Assembly: GCA_944326555.1 (NCBI GenBank)
Contig: CALVEK010000002.1
Span: 62,001 to 126,000 of the forward strand
DNA: 64,000 nucleotides
Direction: 5' to 3'
Source of the DNA: Candidatus Gastranaerophilales bacterium
GTDB lineage: Bacteria; Cyanobacteriota; Vampirovibrionia; Gastranaerophilales; Gastranaerophilaceae
The notes under the pieces are model-generated. The model had not been told where the DNA came from, made no database searches, and worked only from the letters and a program-made list of their open reading frames with translations. Shown here one piece after another: positions 14,601 through 21,360 of this stretch; the first letter of the stretch is position 1; each line of letters begins with the position of its first letter. The position numbers and the translations under genes were made by a program.

Positions 14601-15779
14601 AACAACAATATTCCCTTGATTCGTACTTTTTATTGTAGTATTTTCCCCTTGAGAAATTGTACCTGCATCAAGACTTATATTGCCACCAGCAGTCATATTA
14701 GAATTTGCATTTAACTCTCTAAAGACATCGACGGTAATTGAGCCATCTTCTGCTGTAGTTGTTAAATCTGCACCTTCCATAAGAGAAACAGTATCACCGC
14801 TTATCTTTATATTTTGGGCATTAATTTTATCACCCAACTCTACTCTTGATGTAATATCAGTAGTTTGTTCACCATTCCTATGACCGATTGTTACATCTTT
14901 TCCTGCCTCTATTCGAGAATCAATGCTGATAGTGGAATCCGCTGCTGCGGATGGAGTATCAATAACGACATTACCAGTGGAATGTATTAAACTGCCTCGA
15001 ACACCAGGAATTTGAGAAGTAATTTCCTTTGAAGTAAGTTTTATACTTCCTGATGTTCCTGACAAATATTGAGAATCGACAATACCTGAAGAATTGACAA
15101 TTCCTGACAAATCCCCCAATTTTGTCTTATTAAAACCATCTGCATTAAACCCTGATACAATATTGGCATTTCTACCTATTGTAATCTTGTTCGCTTCACC
15201 TATGTTTACACTATTTTGTGCAAAAATACTACCGCTTATATCAGTACTTGAGGTAGAACTATCATTCTTTAAAGCTGTAATATTTTCATACTTGATTCTT
15301 CTGCCTAAAGCAACAACGTCATTGTAATCAGACACATTTGGAGTAATTGTCTGCAAACTGCCGACATTCATAACACCCGAAGCACCAACTATCATTCCGT
15401 TAGGAGAAACAAAAACAACATTACCTGGAACACTACCGTTAAAGGCATTAAAAATACCGTTAATTTGAATTTGATTATCCACCAAATTCACATATCTGTT
15501 GGCAGAAGAAGCCCAAGCCATATTGGCTGTATCACCTTGCGACAATATAAAATCAAAAAAGTGATGAAAACCTGTACCATTATTTATTTTACCACCTGAA
15601 ATTATCCACTCACCATCAGCTCCAGGTCTTGCAACTGTGTCAAACGCAGAATCTCCGGTTATTGTTGTGGCATAAGAGCCCTGTACACCAAAAATAAATA
15701 AAGAAAAAGACATTGCAAGAGACTTTTTAAAAAGTTTTAAATAATCAATATCTGTTTTTTTCTTGATATCTTTTTCCAT
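2631..15779 (-). CDS. Giant filamentous haemagglutinin-type exoprotein (TpsA, LktA-like)
   Basis: A 4,382-residue exoprotein of the two-partner secretion type. A signal-peptide-like segment with an extended charged N-terminus (about residues 1-38) precedes the TPS/haemagglutination activity domain (about 45-290, with NRYVNLVDNQ and VVFVSPNGMIVGASG). These features steer export through the outer membrane by the TpsB protein encoded divergently. Over 3,000 residues of beta-helix repeats follow. A long repeat of roughly 230 residues recurs several times, marked by DIDLSTT...GYI.L.SA and LDKSI.A..., while the second half has shorter NTG-rich units. The last ~130 residues leave the repeat pattern and look PilZ-like. 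The start is supported by a GGGG site just upstream. The likely role is surface adhesion or shielding. It resembles Fusobacterium leukotoxin LktA-family adhesins in domain order. Confidence 0.9.
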   Translation of the reverse strand: MEKDIKKKTDIDYLKLFKKSLAMSFSLFIFGVQGSYATTITGDSAFDTVARPGADGEWIISGGKINNGTGFHHFFDFILSQGDTANMAWASSANRYVNLVDNQIQINGIFNAFNGSVPGNVVFVSPNGMIVGASGVMNVGSLQTITPNVSDYNDVVALGRRIKYENITALKNDSSTSSTDISGSIFAQNSVNIGEANKITIGRNANIVSGFNADGFNKTKLGDLSGIVNSSGIVDSQYLSGTSGSIKLTSKEITSQIPGVRGSLIHSTGNVVIDTPSAAADSTISIDSRIEAGKDVTIGHRNGEQTTDITSRVELGDKINAQNIKISGDTVSLMEGADLTTTAEDGSITVDVFRELNANSNMTAGGNISLDAGTISQGENTTIKSTNQGNIVVSGILNQSSGSEILNEGIGNISVETPNAVNIEKLTAKNGGISLNTGTITLNNTISATQDVDIRASSINQTRDDFTAIETDGGINFNILTGGLGSDDQAIKVSAGDDVTINTGRYGANIHGTGDNDLTISSSSSAYLKATSDNGINITGNITASTGDVTFDANTGINQSKNSEIYTYGGDVSFTNKVSGDISTGKVNSETGNIVVSNTAAGGVVNINNSLTANDSLTISSQGGINQAADADIVHNGSGELSITNSVAGDMNLHNITNNTGNIVLKNDAENGNIAFNNLTGTHGFVDITTKGNVTQKQDGLISAGAKNPLNNNSVNINAGGETSLQKVTGTDNIDINSDSVVLNNLIKSENGTIDITSKNDITQTIQDSTLEAAGDITLTSTAGNVGSDGQRVIVQTDGNVNVDANLSANIEGKDTDIILSQIKAGTDYNLGTTGDGNIILGGAFHNENGSIKLDTDKTLNITDDITAAGDISLISKDGIIQTDGTNIESGLGDAVSGNIEITNFGGNGITLTDVTAHKGGVRVENVETATGDVSVGNISATGGDIYVSNNSTDGNLILNSVISTDSNVELDARGDIKQSTSNLAINAGNNIDLTADGNIGSSDSSIKLNADNLVNATGSDIYLDSPGADIRLGTVSSDSDGGVIRITTSDYLGNTNKNIILTDLVSGANIDLNARGSILQETDNVKDKTIEAGNSLKLTANTGDIGDSTGDEVKTIGFSSGGTLSANATSGSIALNGIDTDIDTTNVNAAKNIDLFTTNSGNIIVSNPQNVTGHINLDSAENVELKQKINATDNITINAQKDIIQDSSLTGASLTTDKDINITAANAGTAEKGIVVDAKGEVNVGTADRHAGNIYLEDESGDFVIGQMYADNNLSLKAQGNILQSNPDEVAIYSAGSITLRSELGSIGSAQSGVENALKVNITGEDASLNITKAQDVNVASPDSNLSVGNIDATGNVTLSNTGSSGGMELNGLINAQDVTLNAIDDIVQSKDYTDKAINASGALTLVSSTGNIGALEENGGAIKFSSDSLSAKAAQGSVYLNGIETTINTQDIVALNDIDLTTTGSGDINVNEDITAKGHIKLNAADELNLSGNLTADDYIDVAANGGDILLNSILTAKTDINVTANGSIKQEVSNNDTVLNAGRDINLSANSDIGSVDKSILLNADGIVTVNKDSSAVPLPGNVYITSQNKTLNAGVINSTGTVKVSATGNNTDGSNSDVVLKDKISAQDIDINAQGSIIQDIAEADTSSLDAKGNLTLTANKGNIGQSGNSLDFSTGGSLSASAAEGSVYLNGIDTDINTSSIIAKNDIDLSTQNSGKITVSNDIETSDGYVRLDSAESLVIDKNIKAGKHIILNANGGINQTAGVIQSGTNAATAQGDGGINITNKNGGDINVTNASANKGNISINNEAVTEESGLQTGNITIGNITSSGTLDVTNAVQDGNVTIQGGINSGKSITIGAAGSIFDDGTILSAGLVAQDGNIILNAIKDIGTDENHVRISINNGSFTADGNNIYVDSYTNDLNIAGINSHKDNANGTVDINTVDGGDIVINGLIKGGDVILNSSESIQQGASITKAIEAVKDVSLTAQNGSIGSAGSAIMFSAGGNLSASASEAVVLNGIDTDIITSSINAGTDIDLSTTIDKDPSKGNIIVNNSLNADNGYISLNSAKGLNVNHDITASKNINLVSQDGNISINSAIVSDSYIGINANGDIIHLGGSITANGADVSGNAIDIDATGDITLANITAQGGKVTVDATVEGKNVTLSGVIDATTNDIEINSAGSINQTTSDNALTTSSNVVLNAAQNIGSNSNSILINADGTIKADGGDIYLGSKDKNLNIAGINSDKPDANGIVNLKTDTGKVHFVGLVKGGNVTVDSATAISQDSGLDKSIDAQNINLITNNGSIGESGNALDIKVQEGGKVDASAQGDIYLNSPEGDLTTGTITANNHTVDINSSAALRLDGLITAKDAILTAVNDITQNESLDKSIQASTVNLTSTQGSIGESAQEGKPANAIDFSATDSLRASAKKGSIVLNGVNTSITTDSIEAGVNIDLSTTGAGSSITVTSPLNAQEGYISLNSADALVLNGDLTAKDFVSLAAKTDILLNHIITSNTSDIIINAAGKITQDSNNTTLNANKNISLSAGGDIGANNQSIMLNAGGNVDATGQNIYLTSPNQQLNISSVTSTNGGTVKLSTTGDGNVHLAGLVKGGNVTIDSAKSITQDSSLDKSIEADSNLLLNANDGDIGEAAVGDVEANAIDFSAGTVEAHSTGGSVVLNGVESDINTSSIIADKNIDLTTTTSGTITVSSALNAANGYVNLDSVDGLTLNENVTAKEFVSLGSKNGDIILNSIVTAGTDINIDTDANIVQQINDVALNANNDINIINAKDVGSADKSVLVNANNSVNVESSKNVYLEDTSGDFTIGQINADNYIKLTANGNLLQADYSKNGVISGGNVDLISKTANIGESSANSIKTSVSGLVNADAANGSIYLASDGTFKAGNITAKNSANVKSAQDISLNGLIKANEVNLNAQNDITQINDGKTIEATGGNINLYSESGNIGTPNGNAIGFSLQGGGVVNADAERNGSVVLKGIDSDISTSTIKAKNDIDLTTTASGNITVTDALNAGGYISLDSANSLELNKNLTAQGNIELVARDGDVLIDAIIDGSSININSSQNVSQVGNLTTLISDGNISIIAGNNIGSDSQSMILQANGDVTATGNDIYLSSPDTDFNIGSITANGLVQLESGANININDNILANNSVDINAQDGISQNAQSSITSNNSNVSIIANNGDMNLAGSVVAKNGDLTITNNSTGNNSLSVNKITAGGKFDITHFGNGLLSVNGALNNNGNSTITANSSGSDSGIVLNGSINNNKGSLNITSNGQAGTQIKGNINNDLINDSSGAHSDITIQNNAGALSITSSQIENGKTNGSGNTLTIINNGDGGLSISSNIINKGVLNVENNSGSMNIAGAIDAELGSKNTFTQGGNADLTINSDIENKGTELTFANTGTGNLVLGENAMITVYSVLDNGNIYTGTLNLNNSGTGGKIQIDGKISGLDNAPVGSINITNSATGSDSGISFGATSGIDAKNNSVTISNNKGGIGFSQGVDVKTNDKLTINNTGDGGITHLGGGEFSASGVEITDEGIGNISFGDDMAISSDADLNITKDAQGSIIFGNNANLSSNSSINLSNNGVNTSRITFGNDAVLSATKDITLVNMGTDGISLGASSQITSGQNINIENNGNSGINFGDSAVITSKNDTNITNTGANGGVVFNNNATINTDGKLVMTNSGSAGISLGSGSKVNSKSDMTLDNQGAEGIDIEQTTTLTSGGKLYLKNTGAQGITIDGVAKGNSVQIENENSDVNIAHDKANGSLIADGAIDIDITNGSLLNSTTNSQNNTGILAGSTVDINVTGGSIGKVDENLNIVQDGFSNLNPDNAIHISAGGVVNASADNDLNILSNKNINFGTVSAQDAILATINGSISANNVNTNNLYLLAQGSGASINIDSLTNSGTLSSESVLDTVINSEIALNADSMLSKNGSIKIHSEGNTYINEIAAANDITINVEDEKLTINNLGRVERDTTIIPKTVNLTVKDAKRPHSGSDYRPGMSYDEINNVGPNSKLDIYNAYVQDKVTLKADTITAQVYDISDGAQKGDIRVDANGNKATGFHNANKNGQLLEFDIQGANYAQEDVGSNPHNSYYQPDADDKHALNVHITIGDSVDGAELGATFKKLYSDYAFVDTVVSDPSAYSTIMLESGIIGEKAIFRNNKFRVDVNNTDISQDYPINIHYDDEPDEVINNKTSFNLKMSDTIEVDVKPISPVNPDYVLDNDPNKIVKIPTVDSLTKEPNPDGDDNSAVNSEKSTAYKNIAWVVRNLNNDVIGASDQIHDPIVKSLVGISQKGVLMIADTNPKTGLKKGDVLHIQMKKDNASFNIDGKVSDINGEIVEIGFINIDKLTENVMLFWCMEQENL

Positions 15780-15872
15780 CTATATCCCCAACTTATCTAA
15801 CCATTTATATCATAACCCAATTTAGTATTACAGTAAATAATATATCCGTATTAATAACTTTTTTACGTTTTG

Positions 15873-15900
15873 TTGACTTTAAACCAAAAAGTAATATATA
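15873..15900 (+). promoter_or_regulatory. Candidate sigma70-type promoter for tpsB
   Basis: TTGACT (15873-15878) and TATATA (15895-15900) are separated by 16 bp, about 30 bp before the tpsB start. The 152-bp spacer between the divergent tpsA and tpsB genes should hold both promoters. Only this one is clear by eye. Confidence 0.45.
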
Positions 15901-15931
15901 TTTATATTATTTGTAGGAATTGTAGATTAGG

Positions 15932-18457
15932 ATGAAAAAAATACTATTCTTAATAAGCGTATGTTTATTAAGTCAAGGCTTTACCATAGCAACAGAATGC
16001 GGGAGAGATCGTCTTAGTAAATCAGTACCTTTGCCGACCATTGCGGGTGCAGAGGAAGTTTTGCAGCCTTCTTCATCATTGCAAGAAACAAAAAAAATAC
16101 AGCCTCAAGAACAATTGATGGCAAATGTTCCCCTGCCTAAAACAAATAGTAAGATTGAACAACAAGCAATACCTACGGACTTTGAAAACGAACCTGTCCC
16201 AACGGTTCCTATGCCTATGATTCTTCAGACCGAAGAAATGACAACACAAGACTCAAACAAACAAACTATCAAATCATCAGTTAATTCCTATATTGAAACA
16301 GCTGAAATCATTGAAAATGAGCCGGTTCCAACAGTTCCTAAACCTATGCTTCAAAAACAAGACAATATGCCTATTCCAAAAGAGAACAGACAAATTGTTG
16401 AATCATCTGTTAATTCCTATGTTGAAAAAGCTGAAATCGTTGAAAATGAGCCGGTTCCTACAACACCAAAACCTATGCTTCAAAAACAAGACAATATGCC
16501 TATTCCAAAAGAGAACAGACAAATTGTTGAATCATCTGTTAATTCCTATGTTGAAAAAGCTGAAATCGTTAAAAATGAGCCGGTTCCTACAACACCGAAA
16601 CCTATGCTTCTTCAAAACAAGAATACCCTTGTTAAGCAAGAAGACAATGCCGAAAATGCAAAAAAAGAAAACAAGAGAAAACTACGCATAGTCGGTCCTC
16701 CAACACCAAAATCAAACGAAGAAGTTAAACAAGAATACATAAAAACTGTTCAAGATGAACAAAAATACAAAATATATAGTGATAAAAAACTGCAAAATGC
16801 TTTAAATCCAACACAAGAAAAGCAAGAAGAAAAAAAATTAAATCTTTGGGCTGAATACAAGAAAAAACAGTCATCAAGACCACCAATAATAGTTGAAGAT
16901 AACCTATCACAACCTACAGATTCAAATGAAGTTCGTGCAACCATAAAAAGAGTTGAATTTTCAGAATCCAAAGTATTTACACAAGAAGAACTTCAAAAGT
17001 TAGCAGCACCACTGCTTTCACAACCTGTAACAATTCAAGATATAAGAAAAGTTGTTGACGGAATAACAAGATGCTATATCCTTGGAGATTACGCAACTTC
17101 AAAAGCATACCTTCCCCCGCAAGATCTGACTGACGGAGTACTAAAAATAGGATTAATGGAAGGAACTGTAGGGAAAGTTACTGTTCAAGGTAATCGTTGG
17201 ACAAGAACCTCATACATTACAAAAAGAGTTGCACCAACTCCGGGCGACCTATTAAAAGTCAGCGATATAGAAGAAGATATCATCAAGTTTAACAACAACA
17301 ATACGGTAAAATTAAATGTTGCACTCAGTGCAGGTGAAGAACAAGGACAATCGGACATAACGCTCAATGCATTGGATCCGTTTCCTTTTCATATAGCATT
17401 TATGACAGATAACCAAGGACGTCAAGCAATAGGCACAACCCGTTGGGGCGGTATGCTTGCTGCTGACAGTCTTTTTGGATTTAGAGACAGATTATCACTT
17501 GGTGGATATTTAGGAAGAGGAAACAGAGTCGGATTTGCAGATTATAACATTCCTGTTAACAGATTCGGAACAAGGCTTGGTGCATCGATTTCTGCAGGAA
17601 ACATATCGGTTGTAAACGGGCCAATGAGAGCTTTTGGCGTTGGAGGTACATCTCAGGTTTACACAGTCTACGCAACACACCCTCTTTTTGACAGAGAAGA
17701 TGCCAATATAAGCTCTTACACCTCTGTAAACTGGAAACGTTCTACTTCTGATATTGCTGATTTCAAAATTTATGACAAAAACTCTTTCTCTCTATCTCAA
17801 GGTTTCACCGCCAGAAAAGATACCCAAAGAGGTATATGGTATACAGGGCATTACGGTTCTGTTGGTATGAAAGCAATGAATGGAGATTATGATTTCTTCA
17901 AGTATGAAGGTAATATCACAAGACTCCACGATTTTGGTAAAGGTATAATAGGACAATTTAGAATATCAGGACAGTATTCTCCTAATGACGATCTTCCTTG
18001 GATGGAACAATTCCAAATTGGTGGTCTTTCCACAGTTAGAGGCTATTCTGAAGGTCTGTTGCTTGGAAAAAGCGGTTATTTTGCCAGTGCGGAAATCATA
18101 ACACCATTACCAATTCTTCCTAAAAGAATCGGTTCCGATAAACTAGGATATATATATCCCAGAGAAATGATTAAAGGTGCCGTATTTATGGATAACGGTA
18201 TGATATTCCCTTATAAATACGGTAACGAAAGTATTGATAGCGGAGACTTCCTTATGAGTTGGGGTCTGGGACTGAGAATAAACTTAAGAGAAGATCTTGC
18301 AGCTCGTTTATATTGGGGCTTTGGACTCAACAACAAATATGATGTTGATCAAAAACTCGGCAGATTCCATTTTGATATAACTTGTGCCCCTGATATAGGC
18401 CGAGTTGTAGCAGAAAGACATCCTAAACAAAATAAGAATAAGAAAGAAAACTTATAA
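15932..18457 (+). CDS. Two-partner secretion outer-membrane transporter (TpsB, ShlB/FhaC type)
   Basis: An 841-residue Omp85-superfamily transporter expected to export the adjacent giant exoprotein. A signal peptide (about residues 1-20) is followed by a roughly 300-residue Pro/Glu/Lys-rich linker with repeats. Next comes a POTRA_2 domain (about 335-420, around TIKRVEFSES and QDIRKVVDGIT), then a second POTRA and a 16-strand-type barrel. Motif 6 of the family is present as TVRGYSEG, which normally sits at the tip of the loop plugging the pore. Length exceeds the family norm (~550) because of the N-terminal linker. Divergent pairing with tpsA is the usual sign of a cognate pair. The short secreted protein downstream probably shares its transcript. 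Confidence 0.9.
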   Translation: MKKILFLISVCLLSQGFTIATECGRDRLSKSVPLPTIAGAEEVLQPSSSLQETKKIQPQEQLMANVPLPKTNSKIEQQAIPTDFENEPVPTVPMPMILQTEEMTTQDSNKQTIKSSVNSYIETAEIIENEPVPTVPKPMLQKQDNMPIPKENRQIVESSVNSYVEKAEIVENEPVPTTPKPMLQKQDNMPIPKENRQIVESSVNSYVEKAEIVKNEPVPTTPKPMLLQNKNTLVKQEDNAENAKKENKRKLRIVGPPTPKSNEEVKQEYIKTVQDEQKYKIYSDKKLQNALNPTQEKQEEKKLNLWAEYKKKQSSRPPIIVEDNLSQPTDSNEVRATIKRVEFSESKVFTQEELQKLAAPLLSQPVTIQDIRKVVDGITRCYILGDYATSKAYLPPQDLTDGVLKIGLMEGTVGKVTVQGNRWTRTSYITKRVAPTPGDLLKVSDIEEDIIKFNNNNTVKLNVALSAGEEQGQSDITLNALDPFPFHIAFMTDNQGRQAIGTTRWGGMLAADSLFGFRDRLSLGGYLGRGNRVGFADYNIPVNRFGTRLGASISAGNISVVNGPMRAFGVGGTSQVYTVYATHPLFDREDANISSYTSVNWKRSTSDIADFKIYDKNSFSLSQGFTARKDTQRGIWYTGHYGSVGMKAMNGDYDFFKYEGNITRLHDFGKGIIGQFRISGQYSPNDDLPWMEQFQIGGLSTVRGYSEGLLLGKSGYFASAEIITPLPILPKRIGSDKLGYIYPREMIKGAVFMDNGMIFPYKYGNESIDSGDFLMSWGLGLRINLREDLAARLYWGFGLNNKYDVDQKLGRFHFDITCAPDIGRVVAERHPKQNKNKKENL
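16184..16613 (+). repeat. 129-bp (43-residue) tandem repeat inside tpsB
   Basis: Four units begin at 16184, 16313, 16442 and 16571 with an exact 129-bp period; the fourth is partial. The second and third are almost identical. Each encodes NEPVPTxPKPM, a Lys/Gln/Asn-rich stretch and SSVNSYVEKAEIV. The repeat lies in the periplasmic linker before POTRA_2. Confidence 0.93.
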
Positions 18458-18487
18458 ACCGGTAAATTGAATGAGTTGGAGAAGATT

Positions 18488-18784
18488 ATGCAAAAAATAT
18501 TATTAACTTTGTTTTTATTTCTTATTTGTTCATACCCATCAATAGCAGATCAAATGATGTCATTACCCGATACGGTAAATTCGCATATATTTTCTACAGA
18601 TGCAACAAAACCATTAATGAACCTAGAAAGAACACAATATACCAATAAAGCAATAATGCAAATTGAAGATAAGCAAAAACCGAAAAAAGAAAACTCCGCT
18701 GACAGTAAAAAAGAAGATGAACAAATGGTAAAAGAAAAAACTAAGTTCAAAGATTTGTTTAAAGGTTTTGTAATTGAATATTAG
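18488..18784 (+). CDS. Small secreted protein downstream of tpsB
   Basis: A 98-residue protein starting MQKILLTLFLFLICSYPSIA, a clear signal peptide with probable cleavage after SIA. The mature part is hydrophilic and Lys/Glu-rich (KPKKENSADSKKEDEQ) with no domain I recognise. The start at 18488 is chosen over an upstream TTG because GGAG lies 7 nt before it. The gene follows tpsB by 30 bp and is probably co-transcribed, which suggests an accessory role in secretion or stability of the exoprotein. That role is inference from position only. Confidence 0.6.
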   Translation: MQKILLTLFLFLICSYPSIADQMMSLPDTVNSHIFSTDATKPLMNLERTQYTNKAIMQIEDKQKPKKENSADSKKEDEQMVKEKTKFKDLFKGFVIEY

Positions 18785-18922
18785 TAATATTGTGATTTTT
18801 TAATATAAAACACATAAATAAAAAGGTTTTTCTAATGTTACGAATACTTAAATAAACAACAGATAATTAGCAAAAAAAAAGTAATTTGAGCGTTGTACAT
18901 AAGGATGTAGTGGAATGAAAAG

Positions 18923-19489
18923 ATGTCTATAGTAGTTAATAACAAAGTACGACGTTTTGTATCAAACAAAATCGGAGTATATATAAACTCACCGGAACAA
19001 AGGTTGATACAAGGGATTACAGCTCTTGGTATGCAACCTTTAATAGACTACTACAACCACAAGGCAGATGATGAAACGAGAGCTGTATCAGTAGCAAGGA
19101 CAATAGGTAAAATTATTGCAGGTACTGTTGCCGGAGTTGCTATAAGATACATAGCAATCCATGCAGCAAAACAATTTAGTGCTTATGCATACAAGGAGAT
19201 TATTGGCGGATACGTAAAAAAAGTTGGTCCCAAAAGAAGAAGAGATATCTTCATGCCAAACTATGAGTTTGCAATCCCCAGTAAAACGCCAAAAGAATTT
19301 AAAGCGATGCATGAAAATTATGCAAAAACGATGGGAACGCTTCTTGCTACAGGAGCGATGGTCTTTACAAACTTTTTAATAGATGCTCCGCTGACAAGAA
19401 TAATAACAAAACACCTTACCCCGACAGTAAAAAAACACATAGACAATCAAAAAGCAAAGAAAATGGAGGTTGATAATGGCTCCATTTAA
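18923..19489 (+). CDS. Lineage-specific membrane protein, first of a pair
   Basis: A 188-residue basic protein with two hydrophobic segments (about residues 60-85 and 135-155) and charged, Lys/Arg-rich flanks such as KKVGPKRRRD. I do not recognise a family. It overlaps the next gene by 14 bp, so the two are translationally coupled and probably act together. No signal peptide is evident. The gap before it (18785-18922) contains only AT-rich sequence and a weak GGATG-type upstream site. Confidence 0.6.
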   Translation: MSIVVNNKVRRFVSNKIGVYINSPEQRLIQGITALGMQPLIDYYNHKADDETRAVSVARTIGKIIAGTVAGVAIRYIAIHAAKQFSAYAYKEIIGGYVKKVGPKRRRDIFMPNYEFAIPSKTPKEFKAMHENYAKTMGTLLATGAMVFTNFLIDAPLTRIITKHLTPTVKKHIDNQKAKKMEVDNGSI

Positions 19490-20288
19490 TCCGTATAATG
19501 CATTACTATCCAAAATTTTTAACTACTATGGTCAAGATGTCGGCAAATCTTTAATACATCTTGGGGCGTTGGGTTGGTTTTTGAGTGCACTTGCACAAGT
19601 TACAATGATTATAAGAAACAAGGATATTGATAAAAAAGAAAAACAATTCCTTGTTCCGCAAGAAATTGCTGATGGGGTAATAAATGTAGGATTGTACTAT
19701 ACAATTTGCCAAGGTATAAAATCCGGTTGCGACAAAATGTTGGAAAAAGGGCATATCTTAACAGAAAAATCCCTAAGAACAATTTTGCAACTAAAACCGA
19801 CCCCCAATTCTTGTTCCGATTACATAAAAGGTATGAACGAAATCTTTTTGGCAAGAGGTTTTGTCAAAAAAAATAAATCAGTGGGCCCTTTAACTAACTT
19901 TTACAATGGTTCTATGTATATGCTTGAACTATTTAGAAAAAAGCCGGCTGAGGTAGATAAAATTCTTGATAATAATCCAATGCTAAAAAGTACATTTGGA
20001 AATATACGCAGTGATGAGCTGATTAAAAGAACTGACCGTTTTTTAAATAGAGCAGCCAAAGAATATGCCGGATTCAAAAACGGTATGGGGGTTGTAGCTG
20101 CAGTTGGAGCATCTATTTTAGCTTGTAACCTTATTACGCCAATAACAAGAAATATGACAGCCAGTGCATACCAAAAGAGAGTATTAAAACGTCAACAACA
20201 AATAAAAAACAAAACACAACTTGCTGTTAAACAAACTGATTATTTTAACACCAGCATCTCAAACACATTCAGTCATTTTAAAATTTAA
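19476..20288 (+). CDS. Lineage-specific membrane protein, second of a pair
   Basis: A 270-residue protein with hydrophobic segments near residues 25-45, 70-85 and 205-225 and a basic C-terminus (KRVLKRQQQIKNK). The ATG at 19476 is preceded by a perfect GGAGGT five bases upstream, so it is preferred to the TTG six bases earlier. Both proteins of the pair begin with a short cytosolic stretch and then pass the membrane, which suits a two-subunit complex. The gene converges on gmhA-gmhB with an 11-bp overlap. No known domain was recognised. Confidence 0.6.
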   Translation: MAPFNPYNALLSKIFNYYGQDVGKSLIHLGALGWFLSALAQVTMIIRNKDIDKKEKQFLVPQEIADGVINVGLYYTICQGIKSGCDKMLEKGHILTEKSLRTILQLKPTPNSCSDYIKGMNEIFLARGFVKKNKSVGPLTNFYNGSMYMLELFRKKPAEVDKILDNNPMLKSTFGNIRSDELIKRTDRFLNRAAKEYAGFKNGMGVVAAVGASILACNLITPITRNMTASAYQKRVLKRQQQIKNKTQLAVKQTDYFNTSISNTFSHFKI

Positions 20289-21336
20289 TTTTTAAAAGAC
20301 TGTCTACAATTTGACCTTTTGATGATTTCACATTAGACTCAGAATCAAAAAGATATGCCGTTCCAACACCTGCATTCAAAGCTGCATCAACATCTCTTTC
20401 TTTATCACCTACAGCTATAGAATTTTTCATATCAATATTATAGCGTTGCTGAGCTTTCAAAAACATTCCTGGAGATGGTTTTCTATCAGGATGTTCTAAA
20501 TACGGGCAGCAATAAATATCAGTAATATCTATACCTTTTTTACTAAACTCTTCTTTCATAAAATTATTGAAATTATTCATTTGTTCAATTGTATAATACC
20601 CGCGTTCAACTCCTGATTGGTTAGTTACAACAAAAATTTTAAAACCATTATCTTGGGCTTTTTTACAAAGTTCAAATATACCATCTATAAAATGTAATTT
20701 TTCTGGTTCAAAAGTGTAACCATAATCAACATTTATTGTCCCATCTCTATCCAAAAACAAAGCCTTAATTTTTGGAGCAAGTTCTTTTTCAATAAAACCA
20801 CAGATAATATGGCCCACAGCAATATGCATTTCTTGAATATGATTTGTAACATCAGATGGGACATTGATTGCAATATCTGCTGCATCTTTCATTTTTCCGC
20901 CTTTTTCACCTGTAAATGCAATTGTTGTAATTCCAAGAGTCTTGGCTTTTTCCATTGCGAGCAGAACATTTTTGCTGTTACCGCTGGTAGATAACCCTAC
21001 AAGAACATCTCCTTTTTTTCCAAGCCCATCTACTTGTCTCTCAAAAATAGTGTCATAGCCAAAATCATTTCCAACAGCAGTCAAAATAGAAGTATCGGTT
21101 GTTAAGGCAATAGAATTTAATGCCGGTCTATTCATTTTATATCGTCCGACAAGTTCAGCAGCAAGATGCTGTGAGTCTGCAGCAGAGCCGCCATTACCAC
21201 AAAACATTACCTTACCGCCGTTTTTAAGAGAATCAATACAAACCTTACATGCCTGTTCTATTTGTGGAGTCAATTTTTTTATTTTCAAAAAATTCTCAGA
21301 AATTGTATCAAAATCTTTATTTATTTGGTTGTACAT
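20278..21336 (-). CDS. Fused sedoheptulose-7-phosphate isomerase / heptose-1,7-bisphosphate 7-phosphatase (GmhA-GmhB)
   Basis: A 352-residue fusion of two steps of ADP-heptose synthesis. Residues ~1-190 are a SIS-domain isomerase with the GmhA signature GNGGSAADSQHLAAELVGR and a second sugar-phosphate site at STSGNSKNV. Residues ~190-352 are a HAD phosphatase with motif I FLDRDGTIN, motif II VTNQSG and motif IV VGDKERDVDAA. GmhB normally holds a structural zinc through Cys/His residues in the CxH...CxC loop. Here that loop reads CPYLEHPDRKPSPG and lacks the second Cys pair. With the neighbouring HldE it completes the route from sedoheptulose 7-phosphate to ADP-D-glycero-beta-D-manno-heptose for an LPS inner core. 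It lies 24 bp downstream of hldE on the same strand. Confidence 0.9.
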   Translation of the reverse strand: MYNQINKDFDTISENFLKIKKLTPQIEQACKVCIDSLKNGGKVMFCGNGGSAADSQHLAAELVGRYKMNRPALNSIALTTDTSILTAVGNDFGYDTIFERQVDGLGKKGDVLVGLSTSGNSKNVLLAMEKAKTLGITTIAFTGEKGGKMKDAADIAINVPSDVTNHIQEMHIAVGHIICGFIEKELAPKIKALFLDRDGTINVDYGYTFEPEKLHFIDGIFELCKKAQDNGFKIFVVTNQSGVERGYYTIEQMNNFNNFMKEEFSKKGIDITDIYCCPYLEHPDRKPSPGMFLKAQQRYNIDMKNSIAVGDKERDVDAALNAGVGTAYLFDSESNVKSSKGQIVDSLLKIKF

Positions 21337-21360
21337 CCGTATTTTCCTCTTAACACTCTC

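Noticed and set aside
2631-15779. Many short plus-strand frames rich in Ser, Pro and Ile opposite the giant adhesin
   Set aside because: They are antisense shadows of a repetitive gene, lack ribosome sites, and recur with the repeat period.
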